A stretch of 64,000 bases of DNA from Acinetobacter calcoaceticus DSM 30006 = CIP 81.8. Lineage in GTDB: Bacteria; Pseudomonadota; Gammaproteobacteria; Pseudomonadales; Moraxellaceae. A model generated the notes under the pieces. It was not told where the DNA came from, ran no database searches, and was given only the letters and a program-made list of their open reading frames with translations. Position numbers and translations under genes: made by a program. Shown here piece after piece: positions 14,906 through 23,707 of this stretch (position 1 is its first letter; each line of letters opens with the position of its first letter). The DNA lies in the NCBI RefSeq assembly GCF_000368965.1, contig NZ_KB849780.1, forward strand, positions 62,001 to 126,000. The letters run 5' to 3'.

Positions 14906-17314
14906 GTGGATAATTCTGAAGAACAAAAGCATATACAAGAAAATAACGGCTTTGCGCGAATTGAACCCTACACTCATCCTGCTGGGGGATGGGGGGCACT
15001 ACTGAGTGTCGCTCGAAATCTAAAACGACAAGATATTTTAAAAAAAGGTTCAATTACCTTACTCAATATTAACCAGCCTACAGGCTTTGATTGTCCGGGA
15101 TGCGCATGGCCTGAAAAGAAAAATGCTCATGCGTTTAATTTCTGTGAAAATGGAGCAAAAGCGGTTGCCTTTGAAGCAACCAGTAAAACAGTTACTCCTG
15201 AATATTTTGCAGGTCATACAGTCAGTTGGTTGTCTGAACAAAGTGATTTTTTTCTTGAAGATTTAGGTCGCTTAACTGACCCAGTTCGCTACGATGCAGC
15301 AACTGATAAATATGTACCCATTTCATGGGATGAAGCTTTTCAGATTATTGCTAAACATCTTCATGCGCTAGACCACCCAGACCAAGCGGCATTTTATACG
15401 TCTGGTCGCGCCAGTAACGAAGCGGCATTTCTATATCAACTGTTTGTGCGAAGCTTTGGAACAAATAACTTTCCAGATTGTTCGAACATGTGCCATGAAA
15501 CCACAAGCGTTGGGTTACTTGATTCGATTGGTTTAGGAAAGGGCACAGTCACCCTAGAAGACTTTGATTTAGCCGATGCGATTTTTAGTTTTGGGCATAA
15601 TCCCGGAACCAATCACCCACGTATGTTAGGCACTTTGCGTGAAGTGTCTAAACGTGGCGGCAACATTGTTGCGATTAACCCAATTAAAGAACGAGGACTT
15701 GAACGTTTCCAAGACCCACAAGCACCGCTTGAAATGATGACCAATGGCAGTACACCTATTAGCCGTTATTATTTCCAACCTAAAATTGGTGGTGACTACG
15801 CACTGATGTTAGGTATTTTAAAGCACTTAAATGAGTGGGATAAAAAAGCCCTTGCCTCAGGAAAACCAAGCGTTTTTGACCGAAACTTTATTGCGGTCAA
15901 TACCATTGGTTTTGATGAAATGATTGCTGAGGTTGAAAAAACTGAATGGGCAGATATTTATAAACATTCAGGTTTGTCTGCTGAACATTTAGAAAAACTA
16001 GCCAAACTCTTTTTAGAGTCTGAGCGTTCAATTTTTTGTTGGGGAATGGGGATTACTCAGCACCGCCATGGAACTGCCAATGTACATATGTTAGCCAATT
16101 TATTGTTGGCACGTGGTCAAATTGGCAGGCCGGGTGCAGGGCTATGTCCAGTTCGTGGACACAGTAATGTGCAGGGCGACCGAACTATGGGCATTAATGA
16201 GTTACCTAGCCCTAAATTACTAGACAACATTGACCGTGTGTTTGGGATTAAATCCCCTAGAAAAAATGGACATGGTGTCGTCGAAACCATTAAAGCGATG
16301 GCTGAAGGTGAGGTCAAAGTCTTTATTGGTCTAGGCGGAAACTTTGCAGTTGCAACCCCTGATACACCGTATACGCAAGAAGCACTTAGAAAGTGTAATT
16401 TAACTGTTCATGTCGCAACCAAGTTAAACCGTAGTCATTTGGTGTGTGGTAAAGAGGCACTCATTTTGCCATGTTTAGGCCGTACCGAAATTGATGAGCA
16501 ACTTCATGGCCCGCAGGCAATTTCAGTCGAAGATTCGATGAGTAATATTCATTTGTCGGCAGGGCGTAATACTCCAATTTCTGAAAATATTTTATCGGAA
16601 CCAGACATTGTGGCAAGAATGGCAGAGGCAGTGTTACCAGATAGTCAAATTAAATGGAAATGGTACATCGAAAGCTATGACCGTATTCGTGATTCAATTG
16701 CCGATGTCTTTGATGAATTCCATGATTTTAATTTACGGGTCTATGAACCGGGTGGATTCCACTTAGAGCATCCAGCCAATCAGCACATCTGGAATACAAA
16801 AAGTGGTAAAGCACAGTTTATGATTACGCCACTTAATGAAGTCTATGGCGATAAAGAAAATCAATATGCTGCTGCCTATACCGAAAGTAAAGTTTATACC
16901 TTAATGACAACTCGTTCTCACGATCAGTACAACACGACGCTATATGGTCTTGATGACCGTTACCGTGGGGTCTTTGGTCAACGCCGTGTATTGTTTATGA
17001 ATCAGGCCGATATTGATGAAGCTGGCTTCGAAGCAAACCAGTGGGTCGATATTGAAAGTGTTTTCTCAGATGGCGTTAAACGTATTGTGCATAGTTTCCG
17101 AATTGTGCCTTACAACATTCCACGGGGCAGCTTAGCCGCTTACTATCCGGAAACCAATCCTTTAGTAGCCTTAAGCAGTCATGATAAATATGCCAAGATT
17201 CCGGCTTCAAAAAGTGTTCCTGTGATTTTGCATGCCGGTGATGCACCTGAACACTTTAATTTGGCAACAGCAGTTGACCCTGAAGATGCAGATAGAAAAG
17301 TAAGCAGCCTTTAA
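14906..17314 (+). CDS. FdhF/YdeP-family molybdopterin oxidoreductase
   Basis: 802 residues from a GTG start with GAGG 8 nt upstream. The DCPGCAWPE motif (C63, C66) and C80 are the reduced iron-sulfur ligand region of the YdeP branch; DCSNMCHE (C192, C196) is near the molybdenum site, where formate dehydrogenases carry Sec or Cys. A molybdopterin dinucleotide-binding C-terminal domain follows (TTRSHDQYNTTLYG). YdeP-type proteins are formate-dehydrogenase-like, but E. coli YdeP is linked to acid resistance, so activity on formate is not assured. No electron-transfer subunit lies next to it. The fdhD gene follows about 80 bases downstream, which supports maturation by sulfuration. Confidence 0.9.
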   Translation: MDNSEEQKHIQENNGFARIEPYTHPAGGWGALLSVARNLKRQDILKKGSITLLNINQPTGFDCPGCAWPEKKNAHAFNFCENGAKAVAFEATSKTVTPEYFAGHTVSWLSEQSDFFLEDLGRLTDPVRYDAATDKYVPISWDEAFQIIAKHLHALDHPDQAAFYTSGRASNEAAFLYQLFVRSFGTNNFPDCSNMCHETTSVGLLDSIGLGKGTVTLEDFDLADAIFSFGHNPGTNHPRMLGTLREVSKRGGNIVAINPIKERGLERFQDPQAPLEMMTNGSTPISRYYFQPKIGGDYALMLGILKHLNEWDKKALASGKPSVFDRNFIAVNTIGFDEMIAEVEKTEWADIYKHSGLSAEHLEKLAKLFLESERSIFCWGMGITQHRHGTANVHMLANLLLARGQIGRPGAGLCPVRGHSNVQGDRTMGINELPSPKLLDNIDRVFGIKSPRKNGHGVVETIKAMAEGEVKVFIGLGGNFAVATPDTPYTQEALRKCNLTVHVATKLNRSHLVCGKEALILPCLGRTEIDEQLHGPQAISVEDSMSNIHLSAGRNTPISENILSEPDIVARMAEAVLPDSQIKWKWYIESYDRIRDSIADVFDEFHDFNLRVYEPGGFHLEHPANQHIWNTKSGKAQFMITPLNEVYGDKENQYAAAYTESKVYTLMTTRSHDQYNTTLYGLDDRYRGVFGQRRVLFMNQADIDEAGFEANQWVDIESVFSDGVKRIVHSFRIVPYNIPRGSLAAYYPETNPLVALSSHDKYAKIPASKSVPVILHAGDAPEHFNLATAVDPEDADRKVSSL

Positions 17315-17392
17315 ATCAAAGGTGATATTAGAAATGTAATTGAAACAGATGGCGCTCCCAAAAGGCGCCATTCCAATATAAAGGAAATTATT

Positions 17393-18184
17393 TTGACACC
17401 ACATTCTTATGGGGTTGAAACATTACAAGTACAGCGGTTTAAGAAAACCGAATCTGAAAGTGTTTTAGATAATATTGTTCAAGAGTATCCAATAGCTTTG
17501 GTATATAACGGTATTTCTCATGCAGTGATGATGGCAACACCTACCGATGTGAGTTTGTTTGCTAAAGGTTTTAGTCTCTCTGAAGGAATTTTAACGAGCT
17601 TAAAAGAACTGTATGCCATTGAGGTGCATCAGAGTGAATTAGGTATTGAAGTCGAAATGACGATTTCATCTAGAGCATTTGCCACATTAAAAGAACGTAG
17701 ACGAATGATGGTTGGGCGTACCGGCTGTGGTTTATGTGGTATTGAAAGTTTAGAGCAGTTTCATCTCGATGTTCCTAAAATTACCACCGAACCTTCTAAA
17801 GAATGGCTTGCGCAAATTCCGATGGCGATTGCTCATTTAAAGAATCGGCAAGAAATTACTGCTTTAACAGGAGGTGCTCATGCAGCAGCTTGGGTCGTTG
17901 AAGGCCAAATTATCGCTTTATTTGAAGATGTGGGACGTCACAATGCTTTAGACAAATTAATCGGTTATTTAGCCCAAGAAAACTATGACACCAGTTCTGG
18001 TTTTGTTGTCATGACCAGTCGTGCAAGCTATGAATTAATTCGTAAATGCGCTCAGTTAAATATAGGTTTATTGGCTTCAATTTCTGCCCCAACCAGTATG
18101 GCTATTCGGCTGGCAAAAATATCGGGTCTAACTTTGGCTAGTTTTTGTCGTGGTGATGGCTTTGTTTTATATACGGAAGTATGA
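17393..18184 (+). CDS. fdhD: FdhD sulfur carrier for formate dehydrogenase maturation
   Basis: 263 residues. The catalytic GRTGCGLCG motif (C112, C115) that passes sulfur from a cysteine desulfurase to the molybdenum cofactor is intact, as are FEDVGRHNALDK and VVMTSRASYELI, the other hallmarks. The TTG at 17393 is preferred because AAGGA lies about 7 nt upstream. It is downstream of the FdhF/YdeP gene in the same direction; a small GC-rich hairpin (17349-17371, arms ATGGCGC and GCGCCAT, no T run) lies between them and may affect mRNA stability. Terminator at 18231-18260. Confidence 0.95.
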   Translation: MTPHSYGVETLQVQRFKKTESESVLDNIVQEYPIALVYNGISHAVMMATPTDVSLFAKGFSLSEGILTSLKELYAIEVHQSELGIEVEMTISSRAFATLKERRRMMVGRTGCGLCGIESLEQFHLDVPKITTEPSKEWLAQIPMAIAHLKNRQEITALTGGAHAAAWVVEGQIIALFEDVGRHNALDKLIGYLAQENYDTSSGFVVMTSRASYELIRKCAQLNIGLLASISAPTSMAIRLAKISGLTLASFCRGDGFVLYTEV

Positions 18185-18230
18185 AGCCTTAAAATAACCA
18201 TTAAATAAACTCTCATTAAAAGAATGATCA

Positions 18231-18260
18231 AAAAGATAGAAATTTACATTTCTATTTTTT
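18231..18260 (+). terminator. Intrinsic terminator after fdhD
   Basis: TAGAAAT (18237-18243) and ATTTCTA (18248-18254) with loop TTAC, flanked by an A-rich run and followed by TTTTTT (18255-18260). Confidence 0.75.
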
Positions 18261-18327
18261 CTAATTTTAAGCTAGGCAGAAGTTTTATACTTTATTATCA
18301 GACTTCGGTAGGTCGGAGTGTGTCCCA

Positions 18328-18720
18328 GTGTCTTGGTTGCAGTCTCTAAAAGATTGGGCAAAACGTCTAAAAAAACAAATTATTATGTTGTGGTTTGCAT
18401 CAAAGCACCCGCAAATGCCGGTGTTACCAAAAATTATTGCTATTGTAGCGGTAGCTTATGCTTTTAGTCCCATTGATTTAATTCCAGATTTTATTCCTGT
18501 TTTGGGTTTACTTGATGAGGCTTTAATTTTACCCATACTCATTTGGTTAGCTGTTCGCTTTACACCCAAACACGTCATTTTAGAGGCAGAACAACAAGCC
18601 GAAGAATGGCTTGAACAACAAGAACGCCGTCCTCAAAATTATTTGGTCGCTGTGTTGATTATTCTAGTTTGGATAACTTTGGCTGTGATGGCTTATTTCT
18701 ATTTTAGCGGTGGTTTATAA
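18328..18720 (+). CDS. YkvA/DUF1232 family membrane protein
   Basis: 130 residues from a GTG start with GGAG about 10 nt upstream. The DUF1232 core is evident: IIAIVAVAYAFSPIDLIPDF followed by PVLGLLDEALILPILIWLA; it includes the characteristic SPIDLIPD turn between two hydrophobic segments. A third hydrophobic stretch (AVLIILVWITLAVMAYFYF) is at the C-terminus, after a Gln/Glu-rich helix. Function in the family is not well defined. It stands between fdhD (terminator before it) and pdxB. Confidence 0.85.
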   Translation: MSWLQSLKDWAKRLKKQIIMLWFASKHPQMPVLPKIIAIVAVAYAFSPIDLIPDFIPVLGLLDEALILPILIWLAVRFTPKHVILEAEQQAEEWLEQQERRPQNYLVAVLIILVWITLAVMAYFYFSGGL

Positions 18721-18825
18721 GTTCTAAAGGTTCAAGATATAGAGTACTAATTTAAAGGCATTAACATTGTACTTTGCTACAACTCAAAGGATAATAACGT
18801 TTTTATAAGCTATGAGTTGCAGACA

Positions 18826-19893
18826 ATGAAAATCGTCGCAGATGAAAATTTGGCATTTACCGATTACTTTTTTTCAGAGTTTGGCGATATTCAACACCAT
18901 GCAGGGCGTACCTTAACTCATGCAGATGTAAAAGACACAGAGGCTTTACTGGTTCGCTCGGTAACAGCAGTTAATGAGAATTTAATTCGAGACACTTCAA
19001 TAAAATATGTGGGTAGTGCCACAATTGGTACTGATCATTTAGATATTCCAGCTTTAGAAAAACAAGGAATTACGTGGGCAAATGCAGCAGGTTGTAATGC
19101 ACAGGCAGTTGCTGAATATGTAATTACTGCTTTACTGCATTTAGATGCCAACCTTTTAGAACAACAAGAAAAATTTACCCTAGGCATTGTTGGGTTTGGA
19201 AACGTGGGTAAACGTTTAGCATATATGGCTCAGTTGCTTGGCTGGCGTGTGATTGGCTTTGACCCATATGTACAGTTAGATTCAATTGAAAATGTAAGCT
19301 TAGAAATGCTCTTGCGACAAGCGAGTGCAATTTCAATTCATGTGCCGTTAACGAAAAATGGTGAGCATGCGACGTATCATCTTTTTGATGAGCAAGCGTT
19401 TGCAGCACTTCAACCTAACACGATTTTAATTAATAGTGCGCGTGGCCCAGTCGTTAAAGAAGCGGCTTTAATCGAAGATATTCAGCGTACAAAACGTAAA
19501 GTCGTGCTCGATGTATTTGAACATGAGCCTGTCATATCTGAACAGCTTCTTGATATGTTGGCTTTGGCCACACCGCATATTGCTGGTTATAGCCTTGAAG
19601 GGAAGGCTCGCGGTACACAAATGATTTATGAAGCGTTTTGCCAAAAGTTTGGGTTCGATATAAATAAGCGTTTCGAGACACAATTGCCTACGTGCGAAGA
19701 TTATTTTTCAGGTCATGACTTAAAGGCTGTGTTAAAGCAAAAATTAACTCAAATTTATGACATTGCACAAGATGATGCCAACATACGTGCTTGCATTAAA
19801 GACGGTAAGGTAGAGCAAAAAGCATTTGATTTATTACGTAAGAACTATCCACTGCGTCGCGAGTGGGCAGCACATGGAGGGCCGCAGGCATGA
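18826..19893 (+). CDS. pdxB: Erythronate-4-phosphate dehydrogenase
   Basis: 355 residues from the ATG at 18826, giving the family N-terminus MKIVADENLAF; a TTG nine bases upstream is less likely. It is a D-2-hydroxyacid dehydrogenase: ATIGTDHLD, the NAD-binding GIVGFGNVG at 120-128, INSARGPVV, and a C-terminal PdxB dimerisation domain. It oxidises 4-phosphoerythronate in the DXP-dependent pyridoxal phosphate route; serC, which acts two steps later in that route, is also in the window at 43837. The stop codon overlaps the epmA start (ATGA), so the two genes are probably translationally coupled. Confidence 0.95.
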   Translation: MKIVADENLAFTDYFFSEFGDIQHHAGRTLTHADVKDTEALLVRSVTAVNENLIRDTSIKYVGSATIGTDHLDIPALEKQGITWANAAGCNAQAVAEYVITALLHLDANLLEQQEKFTLGIVGFGNVGKRLAYMAQLLGWRVIGFDPYVQLDSIENVSLEMLLRQASAISIHVPLTKNGEHATYHLFDEQAFAALQPNTILINSARGPVVKEAALIEDIQRTKRKVVLDVFEHEPVISEQLLDMLALATPHIAGYSLEGKARGTQMIYEAFCQKFGFDINKRFETQLPTCEDYFSGHDLKAVLKQKLTQIYDIAQDDANIRACIKDGKVEQKAFDLLRKNYPLRREWAAHGGPQA

Positions 19894-20864
19894 GTTTAAG
19901 TTATCAACCTACTTGTTCCATTGATGCCTTAAAAGCTCGTGCTAAGCTCTACACCCAAATCCGCCGGTTTTTTGCAGAACGTGGCGTCATGGAAGTTGAA
20001 ACACCGATTGTTTCACAAGCAGGTGTCACCGATGTGCATTTAGCGTCTGTGCAGGCTTTGCGTCATATTAATGGCAAACTGCAAACTCAATATTTACAGA
20101 CTTCACCTGAGTTTGCCATGAAGCGATTGTTGGCAAGTGGTAGTGGACCGATTTACCAGATTTGTAAGGTTTTTCGAGATGATGAACACGGGCGTAAACA
20201 CAATAGTGAATTTACGATGCTTGAATGGTACCGCCCGAGTTTTGATCTAAAAGCTTTAATGCATGAAACCGCCGATTTATTGCAAAGCTGTTTGCAGCAT
20301 CGTTTTGGTGAAGTTCGTCCATTTATTCTAAGTTATAAACATGCCTTTCAAGATCGCTTAGACATTAATCCATTACAAGCAACTTTGAGGCAACTCAAAG
20401 ATACGGCAAATCGTGTGGGATTAAACCTTGATTTAGGTGACGACCGTCTAGCTTATATCGATTTATTATTCTCGCATTTTGTTGAACCAAGTTTGGGGTT
20501 TGATGCACCTGTCTTTTTAACTGACTTTCCACCAGAAATGGCATCTTTGGCAAAGGTAAAACTCGATGAAGATGGAGAAGAGGTTGCTGCCCGTTTTGAG
20601 GTTTATATTGAAGGTCTAGAACTTGCCAATGCTTACGATGAATTGCTCGATGCAGAGGTGTTACGTTCACGCTTTGAAGCAGATAATGCAGAACGGGCTA
20701 AGCAAGAGTTGCATGTCATGCCTTTAGATGAACATCTATTAGCTGCTTTACCTCATATGCCAGAATGTTCAGGAATTGCTTTAGGTGTGGACCGTCTATT
20801 AATGGTTGCAATGGATCAGGTCAAAATTGAAAAAGTTATTACATTCCCAGCAGACATTGCTTAA
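19890..20864 (+). CDS. epmA: Elongation factor P beta-lysine ligase (EpmA/PoxA)
   Basis: 324 residues from the ATG at 19890, with GGAGG about 9 nt upstream inside the end of pdxB. It resembles the catalytic core of class II lysyl-tRNA synthetase without the anticodon domain: motif 1 region VMEVETPIVSQAGVTD, motif 2 QICKVFRDDEHGRKHNSEF, and motif 3 GIALGVDRLLM near the C-terminus. EpmA attaches (R)-beta-lysine to a conserved Lys of EF-P, which relieves ribosome stalling at polyproline. The ATGA overlap with pdxB joins them in one operon; a terminator follows. Confidence 0.93.
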   Translation: MSLSYQPTCSIDALKARAKLYTQIRRFFAERGVMEVETPIVSQAGVTDVHLASVQALRHINGKLQTQYLQTSPEFAMKRLLASGSGPIYQICKVFRDDEHGRKHNSEFTMLEWYRPSFDLKALMHETADLLQSCLQHRFGEVRPFILSYKHAFQDRLDINPLQATLRQLKDTANRVGLNLDLGDDRLAYIDLLFSHFVEPSLGFDAPVFLTDFPPEMASLAKVKLDEDGEEVAARFEVYIEGLELANAYDELLDAEVLRSRFEADNAERAKQELHVMPLDEHLLAALPHMPECSGIALGVDRLLMVAMDQVKIEKVITFPADIA

Positions 20865-20876
20865 AAACTAACAAAT

Positions 20877-20904
20877 AAAAAAGCCACAATATTGTGGCTT
20901 TTTT
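20877..20904. terminator. Bidirectional terminator between epmA and the Tim44-domain gene
   Basis: A perfect 28-base palindrome (arms AAAAAAGCCACAAT and ATTGTGGCTTTTTT) between two convergent genes; A and T runs on both sides make it work in both directions. Confidence 0.85.
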
Positions 20905-20922
20905 ATTTAAGACTGATTCAAA

Positions 20923-21894
20923 TTAAGCTTGTTGAATACCTGCAACAACCCAGTCTTGCTGAGAGCCAGCAGGTTTAACAAAGTGCCAGATTTCAGTAAA
21001 TGGTTGTGGCAAGCTGTTTAAATCTTCACTCACATTACCTGTGAAGCGTACGCTCACAACGTATTGACCATTTTCATTCGCACTGTCTACAACCATTGCA
21101 TTTAGATTGCTAAATTCAGCAACGTCTTGATCTTGGTTTTCCATGATGTCGTTATACATAGAAGTATAAAGTTCTGGTGTCAAGTAACGGCGAATTTCTT
21201 CAATGTTACTTGCAGTATTCATCGATTGGATATGATTAAAACGTTGACGTGCAATACGCAAGAACGCAGCAGGTTCACTACCGTCTGGAAGTTGGTTGCC
21301 ATTGCTGGTTGTTACACCGCCAAAAGGAGCTTGGGTTGCAGCACCACCAGCCACAGACTGACCAAAGATGTTTGTATTATCGCCAGCCTTACGTGGTGTC
21401 GCTTGTGGTGCAGCAGAACGGCCAAATGGGTTTTGACCGCCGTTGTTTGGTGCGTAAGGATTATTAGCTGCTAATTTTTTTTTTGCGCCAAATTTGCGGA
21501 ATACAAAAAAGGCTAAAGCTGCTGCAAGTAATACCCAAATCCAGCTAGGGATACCACCCTTTTCCTCTTGTTGGGCTTCAGCTTGAGTTGCTTGCTGCTC
21601 AGTTGATGTTGGTTTGTCATCAGCTAAAGCATTTGCTGCAACAGCACCTACGGCAGCACCAGCCACACCAGCTGCAACCATTGAACCAACGCCTGGACCA
21701 GATCTTTGAGGTGCAGTAGCGGGTTGTTGAGCAGGAGTCACTTGACGAGGTTGTTGATAAGACTGGCTTGAAGTAGTAGAACGTGCCATACCGTGGCTTT
21801 TACCACCACCTGCACGTTTAGCTTCAGCAAGAGGAGAAATTGCTAATGCAGCCATTAAAATACCGCTAATCAAGCCACGCTGGTGTACTTCCAT
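20923..21894 (-). CDS. Tim44-like domain membrane protein
   Basis: 323 residues. An N-terminal hydrophobic segment (about 8-25, ending SPLAEAKRAGGG) looks like a signal sequence or anchor; a low-complexity Gln/Ser/Pro/Ala stretch follows; a second membrane segment sits at about 116-134 (IPSWIWVLLAAALAFFVFRK); the C-terminal 120 residues (FLRIARQRFNHIQ, then ELYTSMYNDI, then VSVRFTGNVSED, then EIWHFVK) match the bacterial Tim44-like fold (NTF2-like). In bacteria this domain's role is unknown; it is often in small inner-membrane proteins. Single gene downstream of radA on the same strand. Confidence 0.85.
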   Translation of the reverse strand: MEVHQRGLISGILMAALAISPLAEAKRAGGGKSHGMARSTTSSQSYQQPRQVTPAQQPATAPQRSGPGVGSMVAAGVAGAAVGAVAANALADDKPTSTEQQATQAEAQQEEKGGIPSWIWVLLAAALAFFVFRKFGAKKKLAANNPYAPNNGGQNPFGRSAAPQATPRKAGDNTNIFGQSVAGGAATQAPFGGVTTSNGNQLPDGSEPAAFLRIARQRFNHIQSMNTASNIEEIRRYLTPELYTSMYNDIMENQDQDVAEFSNLNAMVVDSANENGQYVVSVRFTGNVSEDLNSLPQPFTEIWHFVKPAGSQQDWVVAGIQQA

Positions 21895-21976
21895 AGGAAA
21901 TTCCTGTTTAAAATTAATTTACAATAGTATTTATGCAGGTATTCACCCTAAATTTCAACTATAAAAGTATATTTTT

Positions 21977-23365
21977 TTATGTCAATTCATCACTCAATTG
22001 CATTGCTTCGGTCAATGCTTCATGCAGGCGGGCAACCGCAATGACTTGTACGCCTGGAATTGCTTTTTGCGGCGCATTACCTCTTGGTAAAATGACATAT
22101 TTAAAACCATGTTTAGCAGCTTCTTTTAAACGCTCTTGACCATTAGGAACGGGGCGAATTTCACCCGAAAGACCAACTTCGCCAAAAACTGCAAGCTGCT
22201 GAGGTAAAGCTTTAGTACGTAAACTTGAGGCGCATGCTAACAAAACCGCTAAGTCTGAACCTGTTTCGGTAATTTTTAAGCCACCCACTATATTCACATA
22301 GACGTCTTGTCCTGTGGTTTGGACACCGCCATGACGATGCATTACAGCAAGCAGCATGTTCAAACGGTTTTGTTCAAGGCCTAATGCGACGCGTCGTGGT
22401 TGTCCTTGTGCATCGTCCACCAAAGCTTGTACTTCGACTAAAAGAGGACGAGTCCCTTCACGGCTAATCATGACGATTGAACCGGGAATTGCTTCATCAT
22501 AACGACTCAAGAAAATGGCAGAAGGGTTAGCAACTTCACGTAACCCTTTATCTGTCATGGCAAATACACCCAGTTCATTGACCGCACCAAAACGGTTTTT
22601 AACCGCACGAATCATTCGATAGCGTGAGTCGGATTGACCTTCAAAGTAAAGTACACAATCCACCATGTGCTCTAAAACACGAGGGCCAGCAAGTGCACCT
22701 TCTTTGGTCACATGACCAACAAGAAATAACGCCGTGCCACTATTTTTTGCATAGCGTGTAAGTAATGCAGCAGATTCACGAATTTGAGAAACACCACCTG
22801 GTGCCGATTGAAGTGTTTCGGTGTAAAGCGTCTGAATAGAATCTAAAATAGCCACAGCAGGCTTTTCTTGTTCTAAAACCTCACAAATTCGTTCTACACA
22901 GGTTTCGGCCATGGCTTTTAATTTGTCAGTAGGCAAATCAAGACGTTGAGCACGAAGAGCAACCTGAGATAACGATTCTTCACCCGTAATATAAAGTGCA
23001 GAGCTTTTCGCACTTGCCATGTGGGTCGCTGTTTGTAACAGAATGGTCGATTTACCAATACCGGGATCACCGCCGATCAGTACGACTGAACCAGTAACCA
23101 AGCCTCCACCAAGTACACGATCAAATTCGCTAATACCTGTCTGTAAGCGGGTTTCATGGGAAACTGAGACTTTATTAAGTGTTGTAATATTAGCGGCTTG
23201 GCCTGCATAGCCCCCAGTTTTGGGACGTGCTCGGTGCGCAGTGGTTGGTTCAAGTCTGACTTCGGTCAGGCAATTCCATTCACCACATTCTGAACATTGA
23301 CCTGCCCATTTAAGATGATCGGCACCACATTGCTCGCAACGGTAAATAGTTTTGACTTTACTCAT
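21977..23365 (-). CDS. radA: DNA repair protein RadA (Sms)
   Basis: 462 residues, full length. In order: C4 zinc finger (C10, C13, C24, C27 in RCEQCGADHL and GQCSECGEW), RecA-like ATPase with Walker A GGDPGIGKST (98-107), the RadA-specific KNRFG motif (256-260), and a C-terminal Lon-protease-like domain (VGGLKITETGSDLAVLLA, then VFGEVGLSGEIRPV). RadA processes recombination intermediates and promotes branch migration; it also helps chromosomal integration of transforming DNA in competent bacteria, which fits with comEC elsewhere in the window. Confidence 0.97.
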   Translation of the reverse strand: MSKVKTIYRCEQCGADHLKWAGQCSECGEWNCLTEVRLEPTTAHRARPKTGGYAGQAANITTLNKVSVSHETRLQTGISEFDRVLGGGLVTGSVVLIGGDPGIGKSTILLQTATHMASAKSSALYITGEESLSQVALRAQRLDLPTDKLKAMAETCVERICEVLEQEKPAVAILDSIQTLYTETLQSAPGGVSQIRESAALLTRYAKNSGTALFLVGHVTKEGALAGPRVLEHMVDCVLYFEGQSDSRYRMIRAVKNRFGAVNELGVFAMTDKGLREVANPSAIFLSRYDEAIPGSIVMISREGTRPLLVEVQALVDDAQGQPRRVALGLEQNRLNMLLAVMHRHGGVQTTGQDVYVNIVGGLKITETGSDLAVLLACASSLRTKALPQQLAVFGEVGLSGEIRPVPNGQERLKEAAKHGFKYVILPRGNAPQKAIPGVQVIAVARLHEALTEAMQLSDELT

Positions 23366-23707
23366 AAAAAATTGAAATTTTGCTCGATATTATATAAATA
23401 TAGTTCTATAGAGAGTCCTTAGCTCTTTTTCCTAAATTTTTCATGTAAAAGATTAGGAATTAGAAAAGGGGAGCTTTTTAGGAACTAAAAGGGAAAGACA
23501 TCAAAAATAACACGATATAGGATTTTTACAAGTCAGATAGAGTTTGTTTTCAGTGGATATAAAAAATCTAATCTATCCCCAAGGAAGGTGTTTTACTGAT
23601 GTATATATCTACCTGTTTATTATAGAAATGGCATGGATATTGCTGAAGTAAAAAACGAACAAAATAATATGAGTATTGTATTTTAAAAATACAAAAGGTT
23701 GATATCT
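23366..23707. other. 342-base region between radA and the AGCS gene
   Basis: Divergent promoter region, AT-rich. No ORF or strong hairpin is evident. AAAGG at 23694-23698 is the ribosome-binding site of the downstream gene. Confidence 0.5.
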
